Part shown: one piece after another, positions 23,895 through 35,282 of the stretch
Layout: each line of letters begins with the position of its first letter
Position numbering within the stretch: position 1 is the stretch's first letter
Notes under the pieces: generated by a model
Told to the model about the DNA's origin: nothing
The model's database searches: none
Seen by the model: the letters and a program-made list of their open reading frames with translations, nothing else
Translations under genes and position numbers: made by a program
DNA from: Methanobacterium veterum
GTDB lineage: Archaea > Methanobacteriota > Methanobacteria > Methanobacteriales > Methanobacteriaceae
Direction of reading: 5' to 3'
DNA: 50,409 nt
Assembly: GCF_000745485.1 (NCBI RefSeq)
Contig: NZ_KN050693.1
Coordinates: 1-50,409 of the forward strand

Positions 23895-24953
23895 TTAATT
23901 ATTTTTAAAGTTCCCTAAAATATAAACATTCCCTTCTATTTCAACTACAGGTACTTGAGACCCAATTTCAACATCAGCAATTTCAGGATTTATATCTATA
24001 TCTAACGGTTCATATGAAACGGGATGAAGTATCTGAATTGAATTTGGAGATTTTGCAGTTACAGTTGTTTCCTTAATATCTTCTTTCTTTGCAACTGTTT
24101 CTATTTTATCGTAATCACGCCACTGGATTGAGGTCTGGCTTTGCGAAACTAAATCATGGACTGAAATTCGTTTACCTTCTATACTTGTAACCTGACCTAA
24201 AATATTTCCATATTTAACAAAGTCATTAACTCTGAAATAAGGTATTCTAAAAGAAATCCATGTCCTGTAAAGGTCTTTTCCAGCAGATTTGTCACGGCCC
24301 ATTAGCCGAGGTGATTCTTTAATAACTCCACCAAAGTGGTCCTTCAAGATATTCGATAATCTTTTAGCAACCTTCTGAGAACCAACATAGTAATCTATTC
24401 CTTCTTTAAGCACGAAGCGCTCTGCTATATATGCCATTTTGTTCTTCTTTGAAATTTTATTGATACTGTCTGCGACGAGCATGTCAATGGAGTTTATCTC
24501 TTCTTCGTCGGGATTTCTGTTATCTGCCCTTAGTTGAATTACGGCCTCATAGTATCCTGACATGTATTTACTGCATTCTGGGCAGACATTTCTATTGATT
24601 TTAACATTTAACTTATAGTCTTGCTCGATTATTTCCCCTAAAATAGATCCTGTGATATGTACAATAAATTCAAGGGTAGATCCTCGTTCTAAAATCAGTT
24701 CAAGATCAATTTCAACATCTTCGGCATATTTGTTTAATGTTATATTGTCATTTAACGTGTTGAGTATAACTTCTTCGTCTGATATTTCTAAATCATGCCA
24801 TTTTCCTTTCTCAAGGCGAGATTCGCAGTGGGCACATATTGTTATTTCTATTTGATCAGGAACCTCAGCTAAAACAACATCTTCTAAAAAACAGGATTTA
24901 CAGAGATTATCAAAAAGTTTCTCTTCAGTTTTTCCACAATTTGGACAGAACAT
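23895..24953 (-). CDS. nmd3: Archaeal Nmd3-family protein
   Basis: About 352 residues. The N-terminus has paired zinc-binding CxxC motifs: FCPNCGKTEEKLFDNLCKSC, then CAHCE and CPECSKYMSGYYEAVIQLR. This is the Nmd3 signature. The C-terminal region has the OB/SH3-like domains (NDFVKYGNILGQV). In eukaryotes Nmd3 is the 60S export adaptor; in archaea a role in large-subunit assembly is inferred. The ATG at MFCPNCG is chosen, since the residues before it add nothing and no ribosome site separates the candidates. It lies between aIF2-beta and tyrS on the same strand. Confidence 0.9.
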   Translation of the reverse strand: MFCPNCGKTEEKLFDNLCKSCFLEDVVLAEVPDQIEITICAHCESRLEKGKWHDLEISDEEVILNTLNDNITLNKYAEDVEIDLELILERGSTLEFIVHITGSILGEIIEQDYKLNVKINRNVCPECSKYMSGYYEAVIQLRADNRNPDEEEINSIDMLVADSINKISKKNKMAYIAERFVLKEGIDYYVGSQKVAKRLSNILKDHFGGVIKESPRLMGRDKSAGKDLYRTWISFRIPYFRVNDFVKYGNILGQVTSIEGKRISVHDLVSQSQTSIQWRDYDKIETVAKKEDIKETTVTAKSPNSIQILHPVSYEPLDIDINPEIADVEIGSQVPVVEIEGNVYILGNFKNN

Positions 24954-25002
24954 AAAAATCATTCATTTAAAAATAATAGTATTTATAAATGGGAAATACC
25001 AT

Positions 25003-25410
25003 TTATAATGTCTTAAGTGGAGCTTTAGCACCACATGCTTCGCATTTAAGTAAAAATACACGGTCTTCTCGGACTATCTTGGTATCTGGCCTGTTACACT
25101 CGTGGCACATGATAAATCTTTTTACATAGTCGTCTATTCTTTCATTTATGAGGTAGTGTGTAAATTTACCCTGCATTATAGCTCTGCTTCCTTCTAAATT
25201 CCCTGCAGTTCCTAATTCTCTGAGTAAAAATTTGAGAACATGCTGAGGGTCCCTGTTTAATGCTTCTGTAATATCTTTAAAGTTCTGTATAATTGTCCTG
25301 TTTCCCTGAATTACTGAATATGCTTTAGGAACGCTAAATCGTTTTGTTTCAAAAACCTTTTGGGGTAACTGGTCTATAGCTCTATCTAATAATTTATCGT
25401 AATCGCTCAT
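25003..25410 (-). CDS. Translation initiation factor aIF2 subunit beta
   Basis: About 135 residues, part of the aIF2 heterotrimer that brings initiator Met-tRNA to the small subunit. The helix that binds the gamma subunit is N-terminal, followed by the alpha/beta core ([35 protein letters not shown]). A C-terminal zinc ribbon has CHEC and CEAC pairs. The start at MSDYDKLL is set by GGAGGTTGAT just before it. It lies downstream of mcm and upstream of nmd3, an arrangement I recall in related methanogens. Confidence 0.95.
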   Translation of the reverse strand: MSDYDKLLDRAIDQLPQKVFETKRFSVPKAYSVIQGNRTIIQNFKDITEALNRDPQHVLKFLLRELGTAGNLEGSRAIMQGKFTHYLINERIDDYVKRFIMCHECNRPDTKIVREDRVFLLKCEACGAKAPLKTL

Positions 25411-25601
25411 ATTATCAACCTCCAATAAAGTTGAATTGGTTTAGTTATAATCTTAAAAATAACATTTTAAATTATAATGGATATAGTTATACTTTTCATG
25501 ACTTAAAAAAGTAATGATCTCGGCTGTGAAATTATAAATTTCTTTGGACATGGAAAAATAGTCAAAATTTTGAAAAATAAAAAAAATGGGGTGTGGATAA
25601 A

Positions 25602-27605
25602 TCACACTGTTTTAAGATATCCAGATGCAGGTTCAAATACTAGTCCCTGTTGTTTAAGTTTTGTTATTATCTGCTTGACTTTATCTTCACCTATGTTGTA
25701 CCTATCGGAAACTTCATCAGTGAGTATGTTGACTGGTACTCTACCGCCGTATTCCTCACTTAACTCTTTAATGACATCAAGAAGAACTCTGGCTTTATCA
25801 CGTTCTGATTTAGGTGTACGTCCTTCTACTTTGTCAATATCAACTTTTCCGGTTTCAGGGTCATATCCCACCTGTTTCATACATTCCTGCTGCAGCTTAA
25901 TGGCCCTTTTTGCATCATCCGCAGTAACTTTTTCTCCTAAACGTATCTTACAGTTTGCCTCAGATAACCTGACCAGCGCTTCAAGCTGACGGGCTGTAAT
26001 TGGAACTGGAGAATCTTCATCCTCTGCGCTGCCCCTCATTCCAACATAAAACTCTTTAAGTACTTCAATGGCATCATCAGTAAGTTCAGGGCTGGGCTGC
26101 TTTCTTGCATATGCAATATATTTCCTTAAAAGTTCCGGATCAATCTCAAAAGGAATTTCCGCACTTTTATGTATATTCAAAATGTGGCCTGCAAGTTTTC
26201 TATCCCTTTCAGCGTCAGGTTTATCTTCCACAACAAATATGAGGTCGAACCTGGAAAGTATCGGTGCTGGAAGGTTTATCTGTTCTGCAACAGATTTATA
26301 ACGGTCAAATCTTCCAAATTTCGGGTTCGCTGCTGCCAGCATGGCGCATCGAGAGTTTAAAGTTGCCATTATACCTGCTTTTGCAATACTTATTGTCTGC
26401 TGTTCTAATGCTTCGTGTATAGCGGACCTATCTTCAGACCTCATTTTATCCAGTTCGTCTACACAAGCATTACCCCTATCTGCTAAGACCAATGCACCTG
26501 CTTCAAGCGACCATCCTCCAAGATCGTCCTTAACAGCAGCTGCGGTAAGTCCTACACCACTTGTACCTTTACCACTTGTATATATTCCCCTTGGTGCCAG
26601 TTTTGATACATATTTAAGTATCTGAGATTTACCAATACCGGGGTCACCAACAATAAGTATGTGAATATCTCCCCTGATCCTGGTTTTATCTTCAAGCTCC
26701 TTTACACAACCTCCAAACAACTGGAGAGCTATAGCTTCTTTTACTTCTCTATAACCCTGGATTGAAGGCGCTGTTGAATTAATAATTTTATTATAAACGT
26801 CAGGATCGGCTGCGAGTTCTACTATTTCCTGTTCATCTTCTTCACTTATTTGAAGTTCTTCAAATTCCTGTTCAAGTGCATCAATGTAGTTACAGTAGAT
26901 ATAATTTTTGAAAAGTTTTGTCTGTTCATCTCTAACTGTTTTTAAAGTTCCTGTAATCCTTATTATGTCTCCTGGAGTTATGGTGTCCACAAGATCATCT
27001 TCTAAAACTACATTAATCTGTCTGGGCTGTTCTCCCCCAGATAAATTTTCAAGAGGTTCTTGAAGCTTTGTAGTCTGAGTATCAATAAATTCAGATTCGT
27101 CTTGAATTAATCTAAATGATCTGCCACCGCACTCTTGACATAGTGCAGGTTCGCTTATCATGTTGCTTTTTTGGGGAACTTCATGAAGCCTCATGCAGCT
27201 TCGACATTCAAACATCGCATTTACAATTCGCGGACGGATTTCATTGGCTTTCCTAATAATTCCGTCAACTGCAACGAATTTACCGATATACTTACTTTTT
27301 AGGTCCCTTAAAGGAATTACATTACTTAAATTTTCAAACCTCACCTGTAAATCCGCATTTTTTCTGGCTGTATCTATGTTTTTTATTGCCTTTTGTGCTG
27401 CCTGTATAACTTCTTCTGGCTTTTCGATCAGCAAATCAGCCAAGTCCGGGTCAAACATCTCGAGCTGTAAATAGTTCACTACTACAGATCTTTCGTCAGG
27501 ATACTTGGCGAGCGCTTCAGAAACAATCTCTTTACATTCGGGTGTGCTGAAAAACTCTTCAAATTTTGCTACTGATGTTTTTGATTTTTCGGTTATGGTG
27601 TCCAT
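25602..27605 (-). CDS. mcm: Replicative helicase MCM
   Basis: About 667 residues forming the hexameric 3'-5' replicative helicase. The N-terminal domain includes a zinc-binding CRSC...CQEC set, and the AAA+ core has Walker [10 protein letters not shown], Walker B CVDELDKM, sensor 1 AAANPKFGR and the arginine finger region LSRFDLIF. A winged helix follows at the C-terminus ([32 protein letters not shown]). No intein. I start at MDTITEKS; the 15 upstream codons are implausible. An ATATTATATTATA stretch centred about 25 bases upstream and no ribosome site suggest a leaderless or near-leaderless message. Confidence 0.96.
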   Translation of the reverse strand: MDTITEKSKTSVAKFEEFFSTPECKEIVSEALAKYPDERSVVVNYLQLEMFDPDLADLLIEKPEEVIQAAQKAIKNIDTARKNADLQVRFENLSNVIPLRDLKSKYIGKFVAVDGIIRKANEIRPRIVNAMFECRSCMRLHEVPQKSNMISEPALCQECGGRSFRLIQDESEFIDTQTTKLQEPLENLSGGEQPRQINVVLEDDLVDTITPGDIIRITGTLKTVRDEQTKLFKNYIYCNYIDALEQEFEELQISEEDEQEIVELAADPDVYNKIINSTAPSIQGYREVKEAIALQLFGGCVKELEDKTRIRGDIHILIVGDPGIGKSQILKYVSKLAPRGIYTSGKGTSGVGLTAAAVKDDLGGWSLEAGALVLADRGNACVDELDKMRSEDRSAIHEALEQQTISIAKAGIMATLNSRCAMLAAANPKFGRFDRYKSVAEQINLPAPILSRFDLIFVVEDKPDAERDRKLAGHILNIHKSAEIPFEIDPELLRKYIAYARKQPSPELTDDAIEVLKEFYVGMRGSAEDEDSPVPITARQLEALVRLSEANCKIRLGEKVTADDAKRAIKLQQECMKQVGYDPETGKVDIDKVEGRTPKSERDKARVLLDVIKELSEEYGGRVPVNILTDEVSDRYNIGEDKVKQIITKLKQQGLVFEPASGYLKTV

Positions 27606-27726
27606 TGTTAAAGTATATCTATGTATAATATAATATCCTTTACTATACAAATGATAAAAATTAATTAATTAATGAAGTTTATTTTCAATAATTTATAAAA
27701 CCTAAAACGGTTAATCTGGTGATATA

Positions 27727-28164
27727 ATGAAAAGATCAAGGTTAAACTTATTCAAATTTACATCAATGACAATATCAGTTCTGGGAATAATATTGCTGGT
27801 CCTTTTCATAGGTGTTGTTGCGTATATAGTCGTTGCTGATGTATCATCTAAAGTTTCCTCTAATGTGGGTACTGGTTCTGCTTATGATACTTTGGCGTCG
27901 TTAAAATCGGAGTATTCTACGTTGAATAATTCATTTAATACAGTTAAGTCTAAAGCGGGTAAATCTTCAAGTAGTAAAATTAGAAATGATACTATTGATG
28001 CTGAACTTCAGCTTGTAAAAGCGCAGACTGCAATAACAGATGTGGAAAGTGCATTATCTACAAATCAGCCTCAGGATGTAGTTAACACTAGACTTAATGC
28101 AGCTATTGCTCAATTACAGAAAACTCAAAAAAGTGTAAGTACTGTAACTGGTGAAGTTTCTTAG
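27727..28164 (+). CDS. Hypothetical membrane-anchored protein
   Basis: 145 residues: basic N-terminus, one strong helix (ISVLGIILLVLFIGVVAYIVV at about 17-37), then a Ser/Thr-rich, helical extracytoplasmic domain with coiled-coil character (LVKAQTAITDVESALS). ATG follows GGTGAT, and TTTATAAAAC upstream makes a good TATA box. It is divergent from mcm. It resembles short surface-anchored or S-layer-associated proteins in layout only; the family is not recognised. Confidence 0.65.
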   Translation: MKRSRLNLFKFTSMTISVLGIILLVLFIGVVAYIVVADVSSKVSSNVGTGSAYDTLASLKSEYSTLNNSFNTVKSKAGKSSSSKIRNDTIDAELQLVKAQTAITDVESALSTNQPQDVVNTRLNAAIAQLQKTQKSVSTVTGEVS

Positions 28165-28263
28165 CTATTAAAAATGAATATTTTTTATAGGTGGACAGCT
28201 GGAGTGAATCCGGCTTGTTTACATTAATTTTAGTTTAAGCACAAAAAAGGAATAAAAGAAGAC

Positions 28264-28497
28264 TTAGTAAAAAGTCATTTCTAACGTGTCATGAAATCGC
28301 TGATTAATTTTGCACTGCAGAGCATGACGTGCTTCTCGTTCGCGCAATGCCAAACTTATGGCTCTATGGGCCATATCTTCCAGTTCATCTCGAGGTAATT
28401 CTTTGATACGTTCTATTAACGTTTCTCTTGGTAGTTCTTCACTTTCTAACAAGAAATAAAATGAGTTTTTAAAAAGTTCTTCATCTATGTGCTTCAT
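28264..28497 (-). CDS. Small helical hypothetical protein
   Basis: 77 residues, almost wholly helical: MKHIDEELFKNSFYFLLESEELPRE, then two amphipathic helices with repeated RELPRDELEDMAHRAISLAL spacing. The ATG is in an AT-rich context without a clear ribosome site, so a leaderless message is possible. It is convergent with the gene at 27727. Family and role unknown. Confidence 0.5.
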   Translation of the reverse strand: MKHIDEELFKNSFYFLLESEELPRETLIERIKELPRDELEDMAHRAISLALREREARHALQCKINQRFHDTLEMTFY

Positions 28498-28906
28498 ACA
28501 TTATTATATTATTTTTATTCATTAATATAATTTATGCACTGCTTTTAGATAATACTTATTTCAAATAAAAATATTATTGTTATTCATTTATGATAATAAT
28601 TTAATTCAATAAAGTAATAACAATAAAAAGGTTAAAATCTAATTCTAAGTAGTAAAAACGAGTACACTATTTGATCTTTAATAGAGAATAGGGATGCATT
28701 TGGGGCAATGATTATGATCTTTGGGTATAATTCCAATGTTTTATTTGAATTATCCCTAAATTATTGAGATTTAGTTATTTAATCGAATTACATTTTAATA
28801 TATTCGTTATCAGTTAGTAATGTTAATTAAATGAACATATTCTTGTTTGGATGTATTTTCTCATTAGCCATATGCCCCACTATAAAAATTAATTCTTATT
28901 CAAAAA
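28498..28906. other. AT-rich intergenic region
   Basis: About 410 bases between two minus-strand genes. TAGGGAT near 28688 and ATCCCTA near 28755 form a loose inverted repeat with a long loop. I see no open frame, clear promoter palindrome or RNA-like GC island. Confidence 0.35.
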
Positions 28907-29512
28907 CTAATATTTTTTTAAGGCTATTAAATACATTTCAACACTTTTCTTCCTTGAAGACGGAGGTTTTGTTGTTTTAACTATTTTAAATTTCTTTTTA
29001 ACCTCTTTAAGAAGTGATTGAAATCCTTCTCCCTGAAATACCTTTATAATCATGCTGCCGTCAATTTTAAGGACTTCATCTGCAATTTTTAATGCATTTT
29101 CCACGATATCAATGGATTTAAGCTGATCAATGTCTTTTATTCCAGTTAGTTTAGGTGCAGCATCAGATAAGATTATATCTGCATTCCATTCAAGCGAATC
29201 CTTTATTTTTTCCACAGTTTCACTTTCTGTAAAATCGCCTGTAATCTGAATAAAGTTTTCATTCTCAAATGGTCTTATCCTTTGAAGATCCACAGCAACA
29301 ACTTTCCCGTCATCTCCAACTATATCCAGCGCTACTTGAGACCAGCCTCCTGGTGCAGCACCTAAATCTACCACGTAATCTCGAGGTTTAATAATTCTGA
29401 ATTTCTTATTAAGCTGTATTAATTTGTATGATGCTCGGGATCTGTATTTTTCCTTTTTTGCCATTTTATAGTAATGTTCACTTTTACTTTCAATTTTCCA
29501 TTTTTCACTCAT
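28907..29512 (-). CDS. rlmE: 23S rRNA 2'-O-methyltransferase RlmE/FtsJ
   Basis: 201 residues of the FtsJ/RrmJ family that methylates the A-loop uridine of 23S rRNA. The SAM motif is [15 protein letters not shown] (about 47-61). The catalytic K-D-K-E set is visible: Lys in SYKLIQL, Asp in LSDAAP, Lys in IIKVFQG and Glu in KSVEMYLI near the C-terminus. Full length for the family. ATG follows AAAGGAG. The next minus-strand gene upstream is a phosphodiesterase, and the two may share a transcript. Confidence 0.93.
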   Translation of the reverse strand: MSEKWKIESKSEHYYKMAKKEKYRSRASYKLIQLNKKFRIIKPRDYVVDLGAAPGGWSQVALDIVGDDGKVVAVDLQRIRPFENENFIQITGDFTESETVEKIKDSLEWNADIILSDAAPKLTGIKDIDQLKSIDIVENALKIADEVLKIDGSMIIKVFQGEGFQSLLKEVKKKFKIVKTTKPPSSRKKSVEMYLIALKKY

Positions 29513-29566
29513 TTTAAACTCCTTTAAAATTATTTTATATTGTCAAATTTAATAAAACTGATTTTA

Positions 29567-30088
29567 TTATGGTTTCTGAAAATTAAGGGCCTTACATACT
29601 GGTTTTCCAATTTTAATTATTTCTACATCAACTTTTTTATTTTCAATTTTAAGAAGCATAACTGATGGATCGGATAACCTTGGAACAGTTGGACTGCCTG
29701 GATTTAAAAGAAGCACGTCTTCTAATTCAGTTATGAATGACCAGTGTGTGTGGCCTGTAATAAGGATTTCAACTCCAAGTTCCATTGCAATATATTTTAA
29801 CTGTTGGGTGTCTCCTTGGGGATAGACTTGGCCGTGGTTGAGCCCAATTTTTATGCCTTCAACCTCAAAAACAACACTTTTTGGAAGTTTAATGCCGCAA
29901 GCTCGGTCCATATTCCCTTGAGAACATTTAGTTGGAGCTATTTTTTCAAGTTCCTCCAGTACATCGTAAGATACCAGATCTCCTGCATGCAGGATCATAT
30001 CCACATCTTTAAATATGTCAAACACTTTTTCAGGTATCTTTGAAGCTCTCTCTGGAATGTGAGTATCGGATATAACGCCAATTAACAT
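29567..30088 (-). CDS. MJ0936/YfcE-type metallophosphoesterase
   Basis: About 173 residues of the calcineurin-like phosphodiesterase superfamily. The metal-binding motifs are in order: [37 protein letters not shown] and ITGHTHW. This is the compact MJ0936 class, which hydrolyses phosphodiesters in vitro with divalent metal; the natural substrate is not settled. The ATG at [10 protein letters not shown] is chosen because AAAGGAGATT lies just before it; ten codons upstream are dropped. It sits between rlmE and the divergent topA. Confidence 0.92.
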   Translation of the reverse strand: MLIGVISDTHIPERASKIPEKVFDIFKDVDMILHAGDLVSYDVLEELEKIAPTKCSQGNMDRACGIKLPKSVVFEVEGIKIGLNHGQVYPQGDTQQLKYIAMELGVEILITGHTHWSFITELEDVLLLNPGSPTVPRLSDPSVMLLKIENKKVDVEIIKIGKPVCKALNFQKP

Positions 30089-30447
30089 TTTAATCTCCTT
30101 TGTATCTAATAATATCAATATGTAATAGAAAAAGATTGTGAGTACACTGCTTGAAAATCAGGGTTTAATTATTTCATGAATTTAAATATAATTTACTTGA
30201 TGTATATCATTTAAATCTTGAATAAGAAGTATTTAACTATTTTACATGACTTGAAATATAAAAATTTTATAATTCAATAAATTGTATATGTCTTTAAATA
30301 TACGAAGGTTACTATATTAATAGATCATAGATTTAAATAAGATGATTATTACATATATTTATCTTAATATTAAAAATAATTAAATCAATATGCTATAATA
30401 ATACATATAATATAAAATGTTATTTGAGTACTATTTTGAGTGATATC
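30089..30447. other. Divergent promoter region upstream of topA
   Basis: Very AT-rich spacer with many TATA-like words, between the phosphodiesterase gene and topA. A TTGAGTACTATTTTGAG stretch just before topA could be misread as extra codons of topA. No gene or clear repeat is seen. Confidence 0.35.
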
Positions 30448-32583
30448 ATGCATGAAGTCATAATTTGTGAAAAGCCAAAATCATCTGAGAAAATAGCTAA
30501 TGCGCTTTCTAGAAATACAATTAAAAATAGCTATAAAAAGGTTCCGTACTATGAATTTGAAGAAAATGGGAAAAAAACAACTGTGTTATCTGCGGTAGGA
30601 CATTTATACTCCCTTTCACCTACAAATTCAAAACAGGACAAAATTTTTGATATAGATTGGGTTCCACTTTATGATAAAGATAAACAGAAAAAATACGTTA
30701 AAAATTATGTGGATGCCATTAAAAAGCTTGCAAAAGGCGCTGATAAATTTATTCATGCTTGCGATTACGATATAGAAGGAACTGTAATTGGATATAATGC
30801 ATTGAAGTATGCATGTGGTGAAGACAGTATAGATAAAGCTACAAGGATGAAATTTTCAACCCTTACCAAAGAAGATATAGTTAAAGCTTATGAAAATCCA
30901 ATCCCTATCGATTTTCATCAGGTTGACAGCGGTATTGCAAGACACGTACTTGATTTCTTATTTGGGGTTAATATATCCAAATATCTCACTGATTCTGTAA
31001 GAGAAGCTACATCAAGGTATGTTCAGCTTTCTGCAGGTAGAGTTCAAACTCCAACACTTTCTATACTGGTTGATCGTGAAAAAGAGATTAAAAACTTCAA
31101 ACCAATTCCTTACTGGCTTATAAAAGCAGCTCTTGAAGATGATATAATCGCTGATCATAAGGCTGGGAAAATATTTGAAAGGAAAGAAGCAGACGGCATC
31201 TTAGCTGACTGTGGGGATGCAGATGCAGTTGTAACAGATGTTACTTTAAGGGAAAACAAAAGAACACCTCCAGTTCCTTTTGATCTGGGAAGTCTCCAGT
31301 CAGAGGCATACGGAGTATTTGGATTCAGCCCTAAAAGAACCCAGCAAATTGCTCAAAACCTTTATACAGAAGGTTACACTTCTTATCCCCGTACTTCTTC
31401 ACAGAAACTCCCAAAAAGTATCGGATATGATAAGATACTTAAGCAGTTGAGTAAAAATGCAGAGTTCAAAAAGCATGTAGATGCACTCAAAAAACCTTTA
31501 AAACCAAATGAAGGTAAAAAAACAGATGAAGCGCACCCTGCTATTCACCCAACAGGTACGTTACCTACTGGGCTGGATACAAATGAACAGAAACTGTATG
31601 AACTTATAGTTTACAGGTTTATATCTGTATTTGGAGAAGATGCACTTCAAGAATCCATGAAAACGAAATTAAATATTAATTCGCAGGAATTTTCATTCAG
31701 CAGAAAAAGAATGGCAAAAATGGGATGGCTTGAACATTATCCCTTCAGGAAAATTGAAGATGAAAAATTCCCTGACATTAAGAAAGGGGATACATTAAAG
31801 GTTAATGAAATTTTATGCGAAGAAAAGGAAACAAAACCACCTGCAAGATACAATCAAGCTTCTTTAATACGTGAACTCGAGAAAAGAGGTCTCGGTACTA
31901 AATCAACCAGGGCAAATATAATATCTATCCTCTACGACAGAAAATACATTGAAGGTCAGAAAATACAGGTTAATGAACTTGGTGAACACCTTATAGATAC
32001 ACTAAAAGAGTATTCTGAGGATATAACAAGCGAGGAACTTACAAGAAAGTTCGAAACTGAACTTGAAGATATCATGGCGGATAAGATTACCAAAGACAAC
32101 GTTATAGAAGAAGCTAAAGTTGGACTTTCATCTATTCTCGACGATATTGAGAAAAATAAATCTAAGATCGGTGAGAAACTTTATGAGGCTTACCAGGAAA
32201 GCAGAATTGTAGGCCAATGTAAGTGCGGCGGTAACCTGGTTATGAAATATTCTTACAGGACCAAAGGCACATTTGTGGGATGTTCTGCTTATCCAAAATG
32301 TAAGGTAACTTACCCTATACCTAGAGGTACCAACGTACTTAAAACCAAATGTGAAAAGTGCGGACTTCCAATGATATCATTTGGAAAACCACGTCAGAGG
32401 GCATGTCTGGATCCAAAATGTGGTAGGAATGGTAAAGAATCGACAAATGAAGTTGTTGGCGTTTGTCCTCAATGTGGTGAACAGCTTATTAAACGAATGG
32501 GTCGGTATGGAGAATTTATAGGCTGCAGCGGGTTCCCAAAATGCAGATTTACAAAATCTGTAGAAGAACAGGAAGCTAAATAA
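30448..32583 (+). CDS. topA: DNA topoisomerase I (type IA)
   Basis: About 711 residues relaxing negative supercoils by single-strand passage. The Toprim domain is at the front ([18 protein letters not shown] with its acidic residue, then [13 protein letters not shown] with the DxD-type pair). The active tyrosine is in [11 protein letters not shown], and [13 protein letters not shown] is typical of the domain I/III region. Three zinc ribbons with CxC/CxxC sets follow at the C-terminus. Start at MHEVIIC after GAGTGAT; the TTG further upstream adds an unlikely leader. It precedes aglB. Confidence 0.95.
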   Translation: MHEVIICEKPKSSEKIANALSRNTIKNSYKKVPYYEFEENGKKTTVLSAVGHLYSLSPTNSKQDKIFDIDWVPLYDKDKQKKYVKNYVDAIKKLAKGADKFIHACDYDIEGTVIGYNALKYACGEDSIDKATRMKFSTLTKEDIVKAYENPIPIDFHQVDSGIARHVLDFLFGVNISKYLTDSVREATSRYVQLSAGRVQTPTLSILVDREKEIKNFKPIPYWLIKAALEDDIIADHKAGKIFERKEADGILADCGDADAVVTDVTLRENKRTPPVPFDLGSLQSEAYGVFGFSPKRTQQIAQNLYTEGYTSYPRTSSQKLPKSIGYDKILKQLSKNAEFKKHVDALKKPLKPNEGKKTDEAHPAIHPTGTLPTGLDTNEQKLYELIVYRFISVFGEDALQESMKTKLNINSQEFSFSRKRMAKMGWLEHYPFRKIEDEKFPDIKKGDTLKVNEILCEEKETKPPARYNQASLIRELEKRGLGTKSTRANIISILYDRKYIEGQKIQVNELGEHLIDTLKEYSEDITSEELTRKFETELEDIMADKITKDNVIEEAKVGLSSILDDIEKNKSKIGEKLYEAYQESRIVGQCKCGGNLVMKYSYRTKGTFVGCSAYPKCKVTYPIPRGTNVLKTKCEKCGLPMISFGKPRQRACLDPKCGRNGKESTNEVVGVCPQCGEQLIKRMGRYGEFIGCSGFPKCRFTKSVEEQEAK

Positions 32584-32703
32584 TTGAATTAATTTAGTTC
32601 ATTTTCTAATTTTTTAAAATAGACTTTATAGATCTTTATTTTATTATAAACTATTTTTAATAATCTGTTTTGTTATATTTTATTCTTTAAATCACTTAAT
32701 GCT

Positions 32704-32713
32704 TTTATAAATA
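32704..32713 (+). promoter_or_regulatory. TATA box upstream of aglB
   Basis: TTTATAAATA matches the archaeal TATA consensus. It would start transcription near 32735, giving a leader of about 90 bases before aglB. A second, weaker TTTTTAAA near 32757 could give a shorter leader. Confidence 0.4.
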
Positions 32714-32827
32714 TGGCTGAGTTTTTGAAAGTACAAAAGCCGTAGTATCTATACCTTTTTAAACACCTCTGTACTAAACTGAGTATAATAAAATTCACTC
32801 ATAAAATAGTAATTTAGAGGATCATAT

Positions 32828-35200
32828 ATGGATGCAAAAGAGACTTTGTTCAAACTTAAACCAGCGCTGATTATACTCCTGTTATTTTTAATGGCTTTCC
32901 TACTTAGAATGGATGCAATGTCTGTATCGGGGGTGCCCCAGGATTATAAAGCATATTTTGAGGATCAAAATGGTTTTCCATACTTCAGTGAAATGGACTC
33001 CTACTACAACTATAGATTGACTCAGGATTATCTTAACCACGGCTATCTTGGAGATACAATAATAAATGGAACTCCATGGGATTTGCATTCTTATTATCCC
33101 TCGGGTAGATCAGCAGAGTACCCCCCGCTTATTATTTATATCACTGCGTTTGCATATAAGCTGATTAATTCATTTACAAACGTGCCCTTAAATGGAGTTG
33201 CTGTGTGGCTGGCCCCATTTATAGCATCGCTGGCTGTTATTCCTGCTTATTTATTTGTGAGGAGGCTTACCAATGATTATGGGGGGATAACTGCGGGAAT
33301 TTTAGCGGGTCTAGCTCCATGGTACTTTTCCCACACATTCGCAGGATTTTTTGACACTGACATTTTTGCCGCGCTATTCCCAATTCTGATTGTCGGATTT
33401 TTTATTGTAGGCACGCTTGCAAAGAATATCAAGACTAGATTGATTTATATAATGTTATCTGCTATTTCAGTACTTGTTTACTCAATGGCATGGCAAGAAT
33501 GGTGGTATATGTTTTATCTCGTGATAGGTACTGGAATTATATATCTTTTAATTTCAAATTATATTCTCAAAATGGAGACAGTTAAACCATCTAAAGAGTA
33601 TCCTAATAGGTTCAAATGGTTTCTGGATCAGCCAGTACTCTTTTCGCTGGTAGTATTTGCGGTTGCAGGATTTCTTTTAGTAAGCATCATCATGGGATTC
33701 TCGGAATTTACAGGTATTATTTCCAGTATTTCTCAAGCTACTCAATTACAGAGTTCAGTTCAAGGAACATCATATCCAAATGTATATTTGTCAGTTAGAG
33801 AGATGTTAACCCCTGGATTCTGGAATGTTGTAGATGGGGTAGGTGGAATATTACCATTTATGCTGGGAATTATGATTATTCCTTTCCTTTTATTGAAACT
33901 AAGTCAGAATACTCGTACAAAAGAATTAAAAGCACCAAAAAGGAAGAGTAAACCTAGAAGAAAGTCTAAAAAAAGAGCAAATGTTATTGAAGAAAAAAGG
34001 AATACTTTAGAGGATCCTCATATAACAGAAGATAAAAAAAATTACCTTTTATACGTAATTTTATTTACAATATGGCTTTTGGGATTGGGTTACCTTCTAA
34101 CAAAAGGGCAACGATTTATTGAAAACTTTTCAGTCCCAATAGTATTAGGTGCAGGAATTTTAATTGGTTTACTTGTACCTTACTTCAAAAAATACATAAA
34201 AGATACCAGATACTCTGCACTGGCCATTTTATTTGTAATTGCAGTTGTGGCATATTCACCTGTAGCAACAGCATATACATTTTCAAATCAAATAGTTCCA
34301 AGTGCAGATGATTCAATGTATGAATTATTAACATGGGTCAAAGATAACACCCCTCCAAATACGGTTTTAACTTCATGGTGGGATTTTGGCCATTTTTTCA
34401 CGGCAGTAGGGGACAGGCCGGTTACTTTTGACGGCGGGTCTCAAAATACGCCTCGTGCCTACTGGGTTGGAAGGGCTTTGCTAACGAGCAACGAAAACTT
34501 ATCTGTCGGAATACTTAGGATGTTGACTTCAAGCGGTGAAGAGGGTATTTCAACCCTTGAAAATTATACACATGATACTGGTAAAAGTGTTGAAATATTG
34601 AACAAAATTTTACCAGTTGATAAACAGGCAGCCCAAACTATGCTTACAAAAGATTATAATTTAACTCCGGTTCAGGCTCAAAATGTGTTACAGTATACAC
34701 ATCCTACCAATTCTGCTCCATACAAGCTTATATTAAGTGCAGATATGATTATTAAGGCTGGAGTGTGGTCAGAATTTGGAAATTGGAATTTCCAAAACGG
34801 AACTGGACAGGGTTATGGTTATTCTGCACAGCAGGCATCTGTCAGCCCATTAGGCGGTACTGTAGCGATTCATGCGCAAAATGGTATTGTTGCGCAGATA
34901 AATGGAACTCAGATAACTGCGGGATTGGCATATACTCAGAATAATCAAACTCAAATACTGGCGCCTCATAAGCTGATTGTAATTAAAAATAATCAAATAG
35001 TAATGAATCAAATTGTTTCTAATCAGAGCTCAATAAGCATACTTTTAGCTATGGACAATAACAGTTGCCTGGCTGTGGCTATGAACAAGGAACTTGAAAA
35101 TTCCATGTTTACACGGCTGTACTTTGAAAATGGCGCAGGTTTAAGTAGATTCAAATTTGCACATTCTGTAGGCGGATATGTAGTTTGGAACGTGAATTAG
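32828..35200 (+). CDS. aglB: Oligosaccharyltransferase AglB (STT3 family)
   Basis: 790 residues transferring a lipid-linked glycan to Asn in N-x-S/T sequons on the outer face of the membrane. About a dozen membrane helices come first; an early loop has YFSEMDSYYNYR with the catalytic Asp. A basic cytoplasmic linker (RKSKPRRKSKKR) sits between helices. The soluble domain has the WWDFG active-site motif near residue 516, followed by a beta-rich C-terminal region. It has the length and order of other methanogen AglB proteins. ATG follows GAGGATC. The glycan substrate cannot be told from this window. Confidence 0.95.
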   Translation: MDAKETLFKLKPALIILLLFLMAFLLRMDAMSVSGVPQDYKAYFEDQNGFPYFSEMDSYYNYRLTQDYLNHGYLGDTIINGTPWDLHSYYPSGRSAEYPPLIIYITAFAYKLINSFTNVPLNGVAVWLAPFIASLAVIPAYLFVRRLTNDYGGITAGILAGLAPWYFSHTFAGFFDTDIFAALFPILIVGFFIVGTLAKNIKTRLIYIMLSAISVLVYSMAWQEWWYMFYLVIGTGIIYLLISNYILKMETVKPSKEYPNRFKWFLDQPVLFSLVVFAVAGFLLVSIIMGFSEFTGIISSISQATQLQSSVQGTSYPNVYLSVREMLTPGFWNVVDGVGGILPFMLGIMIIPFLLLKLSQNTRTKELKAPKRKSKPRRKSKKRANVIEEKRNTLEDPHITEDKKNYLLYVILFTIWLLGLGYLLTKGQRFIENFSVPIVLGAGILIGLLVPYFKKYIKDTRYSALAILFVIAVVAYSPVATAYTFSNQIVPSADDSMYELLTWVKDNTPPNTVLTSWWDFGHFFTAVGDRPVTFDGGSQNTPRAYWVGRALLTSNENLSVGILRMLTSSGEEGISTLENYTHDTGKSVEILNKILPVDKQAAQTMLTKDYNLTPVQAQNVLQYTHPTNSAPYKLILSADMIIKAGVWSEFGNWNFQNGTGQGYGYSAQQASVSPLGGTVAIHAQNGIVAQINGTQITAGLAYTQNNQTQILAPHKLIVIKNNQIVMNQIVSNQSSISILLAMDNNSCLAVAMNKELENSMFTRLYFENGAGLSRFKFAHSVGGYVVWNVN

Positions 35201-35282
35201 ATCATTGGGGATCTAATTCATTTTATTAATTTATAATTGGGAAATTCGAGCTTTTATAGATATTTATTGACTAAATTATGAT

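Noticed and set aside
25625..25645. GGTTCAAAT-like stretches suggesting tRNA T-arms (also near 22590)
   Set aside because: The flanks give no cloverleaf and the sites lie in mcm or in a decayed repeat.
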